From: Ruminococcus sp.
GTDB taxonomy: Bacteria; Bacillota; Clostridia; Oscillospirales; Ruminococcaceae
Assembly (NCBI GenBank): GCA_017471405.1
Contig: JAFUTK010000054.1
Location: 1-64,000 of the forward strand
Direction of reading: 5' to 3'
Length of the DNA stretch: 64,000 nucleotides
Shown here: piece after piece, positions 8,875 to 17,089 of the stretch
Numbering within the stretch: the stretch's first letter is position 1
Layout: every line of letters begins with the position of its first letter
Program-made: the position numbers and the translations under genes
Notes under the pieces: generated by a model
The model's input: the letters and a program-made list of their open reading frames with translations, nothing else
What the model was told of the DNA's origin: nothing
Databases searched by the model: none

Positions 8875-8905
8875 AGTGACGGTGCGCGAAAATTGCGCCG
8901 TCACT
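8875..8905 (+). terminator. Intra-locus stem-loop, possible attenuator
   Basis: AGTGACGG-TGCGC pairs with GCGC-CGTCACT (one bulge), with a run of T at 8912-8916 some bases later. Spacing from stem to T-run is longer than ideal, so partial termination or RNA processing between the small substrates and the ATPase genes is more likely than a full stop. Confidence 0.45.
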
Positions 8906-8955
8906 ATTGAACTTTTTAGTCGGTGTGCATTGAATAACAGGATAAGGGTGATGGT

Positions 8956-11900
8956 ATGGAAAACAACAAGCTGCTGATAGGAGTACAGTTCATTGAGCCG
9001 GGGAGCAACAAGAGCCTGGTCTTTGAGCTGATAGTGCTTCGCGACCTGACTTTAAAGCAGCTCCTTGACGGTATAAAGTACGGCCTTGCCAAAAAGGAGG
9101 GGGAGGAGTTCTATCAGAGATGCAGGCGCATCTTTGAGGATTCTGTCAGCGTCAGGGACCAAAGCGGGCTCTACCGCAGGATAACTCTGACTGCCTACAA
9201 TAACGCCGTCTCCGAGGATAAGGAAAAGGGCGGACGCTTTCCCATAACCGAGGAGGATATGACAAGGACGCTGGTGGATATCGGCTTTATTTCCTCCACG
9301 AGAATTGTCTTTGACCCACAGGAGACCTACCGCTCCTACGAGATAAACACCTCTGCCATCATTCCCGCATTTAACCCCTCCGAGCAGAAGGAGGACGGGG
9401 TATCCTTCCCCGACTACAACATCAGCACCCGTCAGCTTTACCGCTTTGACGACACCCCCATAGAGGTAATCCCTCCCTCACAGCCTCCCCAGAAAAGCGA
9501 CCAGAATTTGTTCTTTATGATACTGCCTACGCTTATAATGATATCGGTGACGATACTCACAAGGACGCTGGCGGGCAACGGAACGGGAGCTATCACAGGA
9601 GTGCTGCTGACGGCTCTGATGAGCGCAGTTACGCTGGTGACATCTATAATCAATTTCATCAGGACGAAGAAGAAATACAAGCGCAATCTGGAGGCCTGGC
9701 GCAGGACATATGAGGCATACATCGACAAGACCATTGCGGACATTCTCGAGCGCCAGAAGCAGGATACGGAAAAGCTCAGTGAGCTCTATCCCGACGTAAA
9801 CGAGCTGTTCGATGAGAAGAACCCCTACAAGAGCGTTTACGGCGTAAGCGGTAACATTTTCAGTCGCTGGCAGCAGGACGCCGACTTTATGACCGTAAGG
9901 CTCGGCATATCCGACGAGGTGCCCAATCAGTTTGAGATAGTGGGCAGCAAGCAGGCGGAGATGTTTTCCTCCAATGTTTTCAAGCTGAAATTTGACAAGG
10001 TGAAGGTGCTCATCTCCGATGATGAGGAGTACGAGAACAACGACGACGAGACCTTCTATCTCTCGAACCTTCCCAACTATATTTCCGAAAAGTACAAGTA
10101 TATGAAGCACGCGCCCATGCTGTTCTCCATGAAGAACTGCGGTGCGCTGGGTATCGTTTCTCCCAACAAGGTATTTTCCGACAGGCTGATACAGAGGATC
10201 GTCTACGACCTCTGCTTCTACCAGTCGCCGGAGGACTTGCAGTTTATCGTGCTGTTTGAGCCCACTGACGACCCGGACAAGATAGAGAGCGCAGTGGCAA
10301 ACTACAAGTTCCTGCCTCACTTCCGGGACCTTTTCCCCGACCGCTCGCAGTTTGTCTTTGACCAGACCAACGCCAATATGGTGTTCAGCTCGATGCTCAA
10401 CATTATGGCGGAGAGGGCTCCCAAGAAGGAGGACGAGGAGCAGGAGAGGGTGCGTTTCCCCCGCATAGTTTTCATCGTGTTCCACGAGTATGCTTTGAAG
10501 GAGCACGCCTTTGCGCAGTACCTGCCGAAGGTGCCGGAGGAGGGCAAGAGCTATGAGAACAGTCTGGGGCTGACCTTCATCTTCCCCAAGACCTACAAGG
10601 AGCACCTGCCGGCCTACTGCGACCACGTTATCAGCTTTACCAGCGACCACACCGCAGAGCTCATACCTCACGAGAACGAGGGTATGAGGCGGGAGTTCGG
10701 CTTCAATATGACGCCCGAGTGGAACGCAAGGATATACAACACCTCGAAGATACTTTCCTCCCTTTGCTTCTCGAAGATATCGCAGAACGGAAAGGTGCCT
10801 TCGGCGGTGAGCCTCTTTGAGCTTTACGGCTTTACCAAGAACAACATAGACCTTGCCGCCTTCTGGGACGGCGAAAAGAGAGCCAACGTCATCGAGACCC
10901 TTTCGGTGCCCATAGGAAAGACCGAGAGCGGGCTTACATATCTCGATCTGCACGAGGACTTTGACGGACCGCATATGCTGGTGGCGGGTACCACCGGCTC
11001 CGGTAAGTCGGAGACGATAATCACCTATCTGCTGGGACTGTGCCTTTACTACCGCCCCGATGAGGTGAACCTGATGCTGGTGGATATGAAGGGCGGCGGC
11101 TTTATCAAGCGTATCGGAACGCTGCCCCACGTTGTGGGCTCTGTCACCGATGTTGACGGCGACGAGAACGGTACAGGCGCGGAGTATATGCTAAAGCGCT
11201 TCCTTGACGCTTTGCGCTCAGAAATAAAGAGAAGAAAGATACTCTTTAACTCTATGCACGTTGACAGCATCAATCAGTACATCTCGGCGTGCAGGAATAT
11301 TGACTCGCACATCAAGAAGATCAACAACCGCCTGCGGGGCGAGGACAAGGAGCCTCTTACCGAAGCGGAGGAGGAGCAGATCAGGACACAGGCCAGGGAG
11401 AACTCCCTTGCACATTTGGTGCTGGTGGTGGACGAGTTCACAGAGCTCAAGCGTTTCTCGACGGAGTCAAACAACGTTGACTTCATCGGCGAGATAACCA
11501 CCATTGCTCGTGTGGGACGAAGCCTGGGCTTCCACATCATACTCATCTCACAGAACATTGAGGGCGCCATCACCGACGATATCAGAGTGAACTCCAAGTC
11601 GCGCCTTTGCCTAAAGGTGGCGACACGTCAGGCATCGAAGGAGATGCTGGGCAACGACCTTGCCGCCAGCCCCTCTATGCCGGGACACGGCAGAGCTTAT
11701 TTGCTGGTAGGCACAGGCTCCAAGTTTGAGTATTTCCAGTCCGGCTACGCGGGAGCAGTGGCGGAGGAGAATTTTGAGATGCCTATGGAGATGGTGGAGG
11801 CCTCCAAGACAGGCGGCTACACCAAGTTCTATCGCTCCGAGAAGGACAATCTGGACGCCCTGAGACGCAAGAAGGAGCTTGAAGCACAGGGCAAGCTGGA

Positions 11901-12081
11901 GACCCAGCTCAACGCTGTGGTGGGCTCCATCAAGACCTATTACAACAGAAACAAGCAGCGCTATCCCAAGGTGCATATCATATTCGAGAAGCCTCTGCCC
12001 GGCAGAATGGTATTCGAGAACGGCAACATCTACGAGGAGCGCGACGGAAGATTTGAACTGATGAGGGAGGCGGCAGAATGA
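8956..12081 (+). CDS. essC: EssC/EccC-type FtsK/SpoIIIE ATPase, first part
   Basis: The motor of a type VII-like secretion system, 1041 residues. Residues 5-120 have a beta-grasp pattern like the ubiquitin-like EsaB/YukD protein. Two membrane segments follow (about 185-203 and 211-234). A large cytosolic region ends in one FtsK/SpoIIIE domain, with Walker A GTTGSGKS at 678-685 and Walker B VVDEF at 824-828. Staphylococcal EssC is about 1480 residues and carries N-terminal FHA domains and three ATPase domains; here the FHA domain is a separate gene and the remaining ATPase domains are in the next gene, which overlaps by four bases. AAGGGTGATGG precedes the ATG. The split resembles the EccCa/EccCb pair of some mycobacterial ESX systems. 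Confidence 0.93.
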   Translation: MENNKLLIGVQFIEPGSNKSLVFELIVLRDLTLKQLLDGIKYGLAKKEGEEFYQRCRRIFEDSVSVRDQSGLYRRITLTAYNNAVSEDKEKGGRFPITEEDMTRTLVDIGFISSTRIVFDPQETYRSYEINTSAIIPAFNPSEQKEDGVSFPDYNISTRQLYRFDDTPIEVIPPSQPPQKSDQNLFFMILPTLIMISVTILTRTLAGNGTGAITGVLLTALMSAVTLVTSIINFIRTKKKYKRNLEAWRRTYEAYIDKTIADILERQKQDTEKLSELYPDVNELFDEKNPYKSVYGVSGNIFSRWQQDADFMTVRLGISDEVPNQFEIVGSKQAEMFSSNVFKLKFDKVKVLISDDEEYENNDDETFYLSNLPNYISEKYKYMKHAPMLFSMKNCGALGIVSPNKVFSDRLIQRIVYDLCFYQSPEDLQFIVLFEPTDDPDKIESAVANYKFLPHFRDLFPDRSQFVFDQTNANMVFSSMLNIMAERAPKKEDEEQERVRFPRIVFIVFHEYALKEHAFAQYLPKVPEEGKSYENSLGLTFIFPKTYKEHLPAYCDHVISFTSDHTAELIPHENEGMRREFGFNMTPEWNARIYNTSKILSSLCFSKISQNGKVPSAVSLFELYGFTKNNIDLAAFWDGEKRANVIETLSVPIGKTESGLTYLDLHEDFDGPHMLVAGTTGSGKSETIITYLLGLCLYYRPDEVNLMLVDMKGGGFIKRIGTLPHVVGSVTDVDGDENGTGAEYMLKRFLDALRSEIKRRKILFNSMHVDSINQYISACRNIDSHIKKINNRLRGEDKEPLTEAEEEQIRTQARENSLAHLVLVVDEFTELKRFSTESNNVDFIGEITTIARVGRSLGFHIILISQNIEGAITDDIRVNSKSRLCLKVATRQASKEMLGNDLAASPSMPGHGRAYLLVGTGSKFEYFQSGYAGAVAEENFEMPMEMVEASKTGGYTKFYRSEKDNLDALRRKKELEAQGKLETQLNAVVGSIKTYYNRNKQRYPKVHIIFEKPLPGRMVFENGNIYEERDGRFELMREAAE

Positions 12082-13628
12082 GCAAGCTTGCAGTAGGCAT
12101 CTACGATGACCTGGACAATCAGACCCAGCCCGTTCTGAAGGTTGACCTCACCTCAGAAAATATGATAGTGTTCGGGGGACATTCCAGCGGCAAGACCACC
12201 TTTATCAAGACGCTGCTGGTGCGCCTCCACGAGCAGATAGATACGGATAAGGAAAGCTCGGTATACATTCTCGACTTCGGCGGAAATCTGGGACAGTACA
12301 AGAGCCTGCCGAATGTGGCGGCCTGCTTTGACAACTCCAACGAGGAGAATGTAAGGCGGGTGTTCAAGACAGTTGAGGCAAAGCTGGAGAAGAACTCAAA
12401 GCTCCTTACCTCCCGCCGTTTCATTGAGGTATGGGAGAGCGGCGAGGAGAAAGAGCTTTGCCATATGGTGCTCATCATCGACAACCTCAATTCCTTCTTT
12501 GCCGACGAGCGCTACGAGCCATATCAGGACACCCTGACCAAGTTCTGCCGGGACGGCCTTTCAAAGGGGCTTTCGCTGGTGTTCACCGTCTCCGAGCTGG
12601 GGGGAGTGTCAAGGCTTTTAGGCAGCTTCGGGTCGCGCTTTGCGCTGGACGGTTCTGCCGACAAGTATATGGACATCTTCGGAATGAGGATATCCGAGCC
12701 TATGAAAAATCCGGGGCGGGGTATTACCGTCATCGGCGGCAAGCCCAGAGAATTCCAGTTCTTCCTGCCCTTTATGGACGAGAAGCGGGATTTGCCAATG
12801 TTCACCCAGTCGCTTTCGGAAATAAAGACCAAGACCGAAAAGCTCACCGCCTTCGAGGGCGACCTGACGGAGGAGAACTTCTTTGAGTACCTCTCCGGAA
12901 GCTTCGGTGAGGAGACCGGTACTGACAGACCGGTGGTGGGGCTGGATTACTACGACCATATGCCGGTGACAGTCAATATGCAGGAGGCTCACGCCATCGC
13001 CATATACGGCAAGAAGAAGTTTGGCAAGAGCAATCTGCTGACGGTGCTTATCCGCTTCATCAGAAAAAATCACCCGGATTACAGGATAGTGTTCTTCGAC
13101 GACGGCAGAAAGCAGCTGGAGGAGCTTTACCGCGAGCAGCCTCAGGGCAGCTTCTACTTTACGTCTATGGAGCAAATGTATGAATTTCTCGACTCCTACG
13201 GCTACGCTGCCAAGATGGAGAGGGGAGTCATCAACCGGGAGTTTACCGAGAAGCAGAACCCGGGAACGGTTTTCGTGCTGCAAAACAAGATGCTCTTCCA
13301 GTCGGCGGGCTCGCAGCTGCTGAAAAACGTCTTCCCGAGAATGACGGCTGCGGCGGAGGAGAAGAAATACTGGTTCATCTACTCCGATGTGAGAAAGATA
13401 AGCAACAACGACAGGGACACCGAATCCTCGCTTAACAACAGCATTGCGGTGGCGTTCCTGCTGGACAATATCGCGGAGTTCGTCGCCGACCGAGGCAGCA
13501 GGTCTGTCTTTGGAGAGATGGACCCCAAGGAGCTCAAGACCGAGTATGCCAGATGTGAGCTGGGCGACGGCTACTACTACGACATTGAGGCCGACGAGCT
13601 GAAAAAGATAAAATTCATCAAAGCGTAA
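12078..13628 (+). CDS. EssC/EccCb-like second ATPase subunit (two P-loops)
   Basis: 516 residues, cytosolic. It has two successive nucleotide-binding units: Walker A GGHSSGKT (33-40) with a Walker B-like LIIDN (132-136), and a second loop GKKKFGKS (311-318) with a VFFDDG strand after it. Both are divergent from FtsK consensus and lack a standard Asp-Glu pair, as in the C-terminal D2/D3 domains of EssC. The start codon overlaps the stop of the first ATPase gene (ATGA), implying coupled translation and equal amounts. Together the two genes rebuild a complete EssC. In ESX systems the last ATPase domain binds the substrate signal, so this subunit is the candidate receptor for the WXG100 proteins. 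Confidence 0.88.
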   Translation: MSKLAVGIYDDLDNQTQPVLKVDLTSENMIVFGGHSSGKTTFIKTLLVRLHEQIDTDKESSVYILDFGGNLGQYKSLPNVAACFDNSNEENVRRVFKTVEAKLEKNSKLLTSRRFIEVWESGEEKELCHMVLIIDNLNSFFADERYEPYQDTLTKFCRDGLSKGLSLVFTVSELGGVSRLLGSFGSRFALDGSADKYMDIFGMRISEPMKNPGRGITVIGGKPREFQFFLPFMDEKRDLPMFTQSLSEIKTKTEKLTAFEGDLTEENFFEYLSGSFGEETGTDRPVVGLDYYDHMPVTVNMQEAHAIAIYGKKKFGKSNLLTVLIRFIRKNHPDYRIVFFDDGRKQLEELYREQPQGSFYFTSMEQMYEFLDSYGYAAKMERGVINREFTEKQNPGTVFVLQNKMLFQSAGSQLLKNVFPRMTAAAEEKKYWFIYSDVRKISNNDRDTESSLNNSIAVAFLLDNIAEFVADRGSRSVFGEMDPKELKTEYARCELGDGYYYDIEADELKKIKFIKA

Positions 13629-13640
13629 GGAGGTCATAAT

Positions 13641-13958
13641 ATGGCTGACTATAGTGAGTACCACAGCATTGACACCCGAGTGTTTGACAACTGCATAAAT
13701 AAAAAGAACAGCTTCATCAGCAGCTACAATGAGATAGTGACCGATTATGACAAGATAGTTGGGGAGCTGTCGCAGAGCTGGGCAGGGCTGGGCGCTGACG
13801 CCTTCTTTACCGACGCCACCCAGATAAGGCGCAACATCACCGGCATCGCGGATATCCTCGCCACTATGTGCTCCACGCTGGAGGACTGCCGGGAGATCAT
13901 AGCGGACTGCGACAAGGAGCTGGGGAATTTCAACAGAGACCCCTCGGCGGAGCAATAA
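13641..13958 (+). CDS. WXG100 family protein (fourth copy)
   Basis: 105 residues with a helix-turn-helix form and turn SWAGLGADAF (Trp-Ala-Gly) near residue 48. A perfect AAGGAGGT ribosome-binding site lies seven bases before the ATG. It sits directly after the two ATPase genes, apart from the other three copies, and is only seven bases from the first phosphatase gene. This position suggests a machine-associated partner or a substrate made together with the ATPase. Confidence 0.9.
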   Translation: MADYSEYHSIDTRVFDNCINKKNSFISSYNEIVTDYDKIVGELSQSWAGLGADAFFTDATQIRRNITGIADILATMCSTLEDCREIIADCDKELGNFNRDPSAEQ

Positions 13959-13964
13959 GCTGCT

Positions 13965-14690
13965 ATGAAGATAGAACACAGCATTTTTACCGACAAGGGC
14001 GGCAGACCCGTCAACGAGGACTGTGCCGATGCCGTCCGCTCGGGGGAACGTTACTGCTTTGTGATTTGTGACGGCTTGGGCGGCCACGGAATGGGGGATA
14101 AGGCCTCATCGCTGGTGACAGGCCTACTGACCGAATATTTCAAAAGCGTGAGCTTAGATGAATTCGCGCGTGATGCCTTGCAGCGGGCGCAGACCGCCCT
14201 TAAAAAAGTGCAGCAGACCGATGCCCGCCTCAAGCAGATGAGAACCACAGCTGTCATACTCTGCATCGAGGGGAGCCGAGGGATAGCCCTGCACATCGGG
14301 GACTCGAGGCTTTACCGGTTCAGAGAGGGCAGGGTGCTCTCCCGCACCAGAGACCACAGCATCCCTCAGATACTTGTGATGGCAGGGGAAATAACCGAGG
14401 AGGAGATACGCTCCCACCCTGACCGCAACAAGCTGCTGCGGGCGCTGGGTGATGAGAACGATGAGCTCAGAGTTGAGAAGTCGGAATTTGACGTAAGGCC
14501 GGGAGATGCCTTCCTGCTTTGCTCAGACGGGTTCTGGGAGCCTGTCACCGAGGCGGAGATGGAGCGCACCCTTGCGGAAAACGGCAAGGTAAAGAAGTGG
14601 CTCTCATCAATGTCGAAGCTGGCATTTCAGAACAGCGACCGCTCTAAAATGGATAACTGCACCGCCGTTGCGGTAACGGTCAGGGAGTGA
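13965..14690 (+). CDS. PP2C-family Ser/Thr phosphatase
   Basis: 241 residues, a complete PP2C domain. Metal-binding and fold motifs are visible in order: VNEDC (16-20), CDGLGGHGMG (about 34-43), a central GDSRLYR, TRDHS, CSDGF and a terminal DNCTAVAV. It should remove phosphate from Ser/Thr of proteins, with Mn or Mg. No membrane segment is present. It precedes a second PP2C gene, an FHA gene and a receptor kinase, so the natural substrate set is the proteins phosphorylated by that kinase (inference). Confidence 0.93.
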   Translation: MKIEHSIFTDKGGRPVNEDCADAVRSGERYCFVICDGLGGHGMGDKASSLVTGLLTEYFKSVSLDEFARDALQRAQTALKKVQQTDARLKQMRTTAVILCIEGSRGIALHIGDSRLYRFREGRVLSRTRDHSIPQILVMAGEITEEEIRSHPDRNKLLRALGDENDELRVEKSEFDVRPGDAFLLCSDGFWEPVTEAEMERTLAENGKVKKWLSSMSKLAFQNSDRSKMDNCTAVAVTVRE

Positions 14691-14695
14691 TAAAA

Positions 14696-15424
14696 ATGGT
14701 TTGCGAGATACGCACTTACATCGGCACAAGAAGCTATCAGGAGGACGCCGCAGATTTCTGTGAGACCGAAAACGGGCTTTTCTGCGCCGTCTGCGACGGC
14801 ATCGGCAGCCGCAAGGAGGGGGGCGCCTCCTCTCGCCTTGCAGTGGAGCGCTTTACAGAGAGCTTCAAGGTGGGCTTTGAGAGCAGCTTTGCCTCCTTCA
14901 TAACCGACCTTGCCGAGCGCATAGACCGGGAGGTTTACGAGAGCTACGGCAGCGGCTGCGGCACCACCGCCGTCACCGCCTGCATCAAGGACGGGGAGCT
15001 CAACTGGCTCTCTGTGGGCGACAGCCGCCTCTATATCCTGCGGGGCGGACGCTTCAAACAAATAACTAAAGACCACGATTACTCCTACGTCCTGGACCTG
15101 AGGCTCAAAAAGGGGATAATAGACGGGGAGACCTACGCTGCCGAAAAGCATAAGGGCGGGCGCCTAGCAAGCTTTATGGGAATGGGCGGAATAGATATCG
15201 CGGACGTGAGCCTAAAGCCTCTTAGGCTTGAAAAAAACGATGTGCTGCTGCTGACCACCGACGGGCTTTACAAGTCCATTGGTGATGAGCGGATAGCAGA
15301 GATAATGAGAGAAAACAGCGAGCCCGCAGCCGCTGCCGACAGCCTTATGAGCGCTGTCAAAGCGCACACCGGCTCGATAGATAATACTACATTTGCAGTC
15401 ATAGGCAATTTTATGGAGGAATAG
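14696..15424 (+). CDS. Second PP2C-family phosphatase, divergent
   Basis: 242 residues. PP2C motifs are QEDAADF near the start, CDGIGSRKEGGASS, GCGTTAVT, VGDSRLY, KDHDYSYV, TTDGLY and DNTTFAV. The DGxGG-H motif of its neighbour is altered to DGIGSRKEGG, so metal binding or specificity may differ. ATG at 14696 is preferred to an in-frame GTG at 14687 because AGGGAG at 14682-14687 gives proper spacing only to the ATG. It lies five bases after the first PP2C. Sequence divergence between the two argues against a recent duplication. Confidence 0.9.
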   Translation: MVCEIRTYIGTRSYQEDAADFCETENGLFCAVCDGIGSRKEGGASSRLAVERFTESFKVGFESSFASFITDLAERIDREVYESYGSGCGTTAVTACIKDGELNWLSVGDSRLYILRGGRFKQITKDHDYSYVLDLRLKKGIIDGETYAAEKHKGGRLASFMGMGGIDIADVSLKPLRLEKNDVLLLTTDGLYKSIGDERIAEIMRENSEPAAAADSLMSAVKAHTGSIDNTTFAVIGNFMEE

Positions 15425-15426
15425 AA

Positions 15427-16377
15427 ATGAAATTAAAGCGCTGCCCAAATATGCATTACTACGACGAGGATAAATACCCCCAGTGCCCCCACTGTGCGGC
15501 GACCCAGCAGCCTGCACCTGCTCCAGCTCCGGCTCCCGCACCGGTATCCGCACCCGCACCGATACCTGCTCCGACACCTATACCCGTACCTCCCCCGGAG
15601 CCTTCACCTGCTTCCGCCCCTGATAACGGTATGTGGAGATGCCAGTGCGGAACGGTAAACGGAGGGAAGTTCTGCGTTCAGTGCGGCACACCCAGACCTG
15701 TCCCCCAGCCGGCGCCTGCGGCAGACGGCAGCTGGACCTGCTCCTGCGGAGCCGTAAACGACGGGAGGTTCTGCTGTCAGTGCGGCTCACCAAAGCCGGA
15801 GGCACAGGCTGCACCTGTTTCGGAGCCCGCTCCCGCACCTGCGCCCGAGCCGATACCGGAGCCCGTACTAGAGCCGGCTCCTTCTCCCGTTCCGGAGCCC
15901 GATGAGGAGCCCTCGCTGACGGCTGTTATCGAGGAGGTAAGCTTCACCGGCAACATCGAGGACGCAAAGGAAAAGGCCGCTGCCAATAACGACGACGAGG
16001 GCGTTACACAGATAATCTTTGACGAGCTGGCGGACGACCTTGTGCTGGGCTGGCTGGTAGCCGGAAATACCGAGATAAAGGGCAAGGTATTCACCGTTAC
16101 CGATACCAAGGTGACCATAGGCCGTTCAGACCCGGAGCACCCGGTCATCATTGACCTTCATGGAGACAGAGCGGTTTCCAGGGGCGCACAGGCTATGATG
16201 GTATACGACCCGCTGAACAAGAAGTTCTTTATACAGAGTGCGGGTGGCAAGACGCCGGTGTATGTCAACAGGAATATGCTGCTGGCACCTACGGAGCTTG
16301 CACCCTATGACAGGATAATGCTGGGCGGCACCGAGCTGGTATTCGTGCCGCTGTGCAATGAGAAATTCTCCTGGTAA
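15427..16377 (+). CDS. FHA-domain protein with zinc ribbons
   Basis: 316 residues. The N-terminus has a Cys/His cluster (CPNMH, CPHC). Two further ribbon-like CxC...CxxCG units follow (CQCGTV...CVQCG and CSCGAV...CCQCG), separated by Pro/Ala/Glu linkers rich in PAPAP. The C-terminal 95 residues form an FHA fold, with VTIGRSDPEHPVIID, VSRGAQAMMVY and a terminal DRIMLGGTELVFVPL. FHA domains bind phosphothreonine; the usual SxxH turn is here SRGAQ, so affinity may be altered. In EssC of staphylococci FHA domains are fused to the ATPase, so this may be the detached equivalent. It starts two bases after the second PP2C. Confidence 0.9.
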   Translation: MKLKRCPNMHYYDEDKYPQCPHCAATQQPAPAPAPAPAPVSAPAPIPAPTPIPVPPPEPSPASAPDNGMWRCQCGTVNGGKFCVQCGTPRPVPQPAPAADGSWTCSCGAVNDGRFCCQCGSPKPEAQAAPVSEPAPAPAPEPIPEPVLEPAPSPVPEPDEEPSLTAVIEEVSFTGNIEDAKEKAAANNDDEGVTQIIFDELADDLVLGWLVAGNTEIKGKVFTVTDTKVTIGRSDPEHPVIIDLHGDRAVSRGAQAMMVYDPLNKKFFIQSAGGKTPVYVNRNMLLAPTELAPYDRIMLGGTELVFVPLCNEKFSW

Positions 16378-17075
16378 TAACCGCAAAGCCAGGATAACGA
16401 ACGCGAAGTGCGTTAAAAAGCGCGCGGTCGAGCCTCGCGCCAGAGGCTCGCGGGGATATTTTATCCTCGAACAACTCGGATAAAATGGGGCTGGCCCCGG
16501 CAGAGCAAATTTCATTCTCGAACGACTCGAATGAAATTGACAGCGTCTCGTTCGCGGCTCAGCCGCGACCCGGCGCTGCGCCCAGTGACCGAAAAGACAC
16601 AACACTTTCGACCTATGCAAAGCTGCAAGAACAAACCAATTTCGCAGCGCCGAAAGTGAGCAGCTCACGCCTCACAGGAAACAGTGAGCGCAGCGAACGT
16701 TTTTCCGTCCCCCAGCACGCAAAGTGAGGGGCCGCGTGTCCGCACTAAGCAGTAATCGCGGGCTCAAAGCCGCGGTGCCGCTCAAATGTAAGCGACCAAA
16801 GGGAGCGCCCCGCGACTTGCGTGGTGCACGCTGTGCACAAACAGTGAGCGCAGCGAACGTTTTTCCGTACCTTTACCGGCAAACTGCGGGCGCCCGGCTC
16901 CTCGCCGCTGACGCGGCTCGGAGTAAATCCGGAAAAGAATATTTTCTCCGCCTTCGGCGGAGAAATACCCTTTTCCGGCGAAATACAGTGTTGGAAACGC
17001 GGGCACTACCTTTGCGTAGCGACTTCGCCAACGGGGGCGTGTCCCGCCGCATCAGAATATAGCAAAATAGCAAAG
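16378..17075 (+). repeat. Mosaic GC-rich dispersed repeat (copy A), non-coding
   Basis: About 700 bases between the FHA and kinase genes without a credible gene. It contains two identical 28-base segments (16681-16708 and 16841-16868), inverted pairs such as ATTTTATCC/GGATAAAAT and TTTCATTC/GAATGAAA, and a GTGCAC-N3-GTGCAC palindrome (16824-16838). Much of it recurs, mostly inverted, at 62915-63415. No transposase or clear terminal repeat is visible. Confidence 0.8.
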
Positions 17076-17089
17076 AGGAATCAAGGATA

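Noticed and set aside
9478..11130. Long minus-strand open frame (550 codons) opposite the EssC-type ATPase
   Set aside because: It mirrors a gene with clear Walker motifs, has no domain pattern, and is rich in Leu, Val and His as expected from the complement of a GC-biased frame. Similar shadows at 12618-14087, 56012-57337 and 18272-19153 were dropped for the same reason.
16485..17062. Short plus-strand frames in the repeat after the FHA gene
   Set aside because: They lack ribosome-binding sites, have Arg/Ala/Pro-rich random composition and lie in DNA that recurs in inverted order elsewhere.
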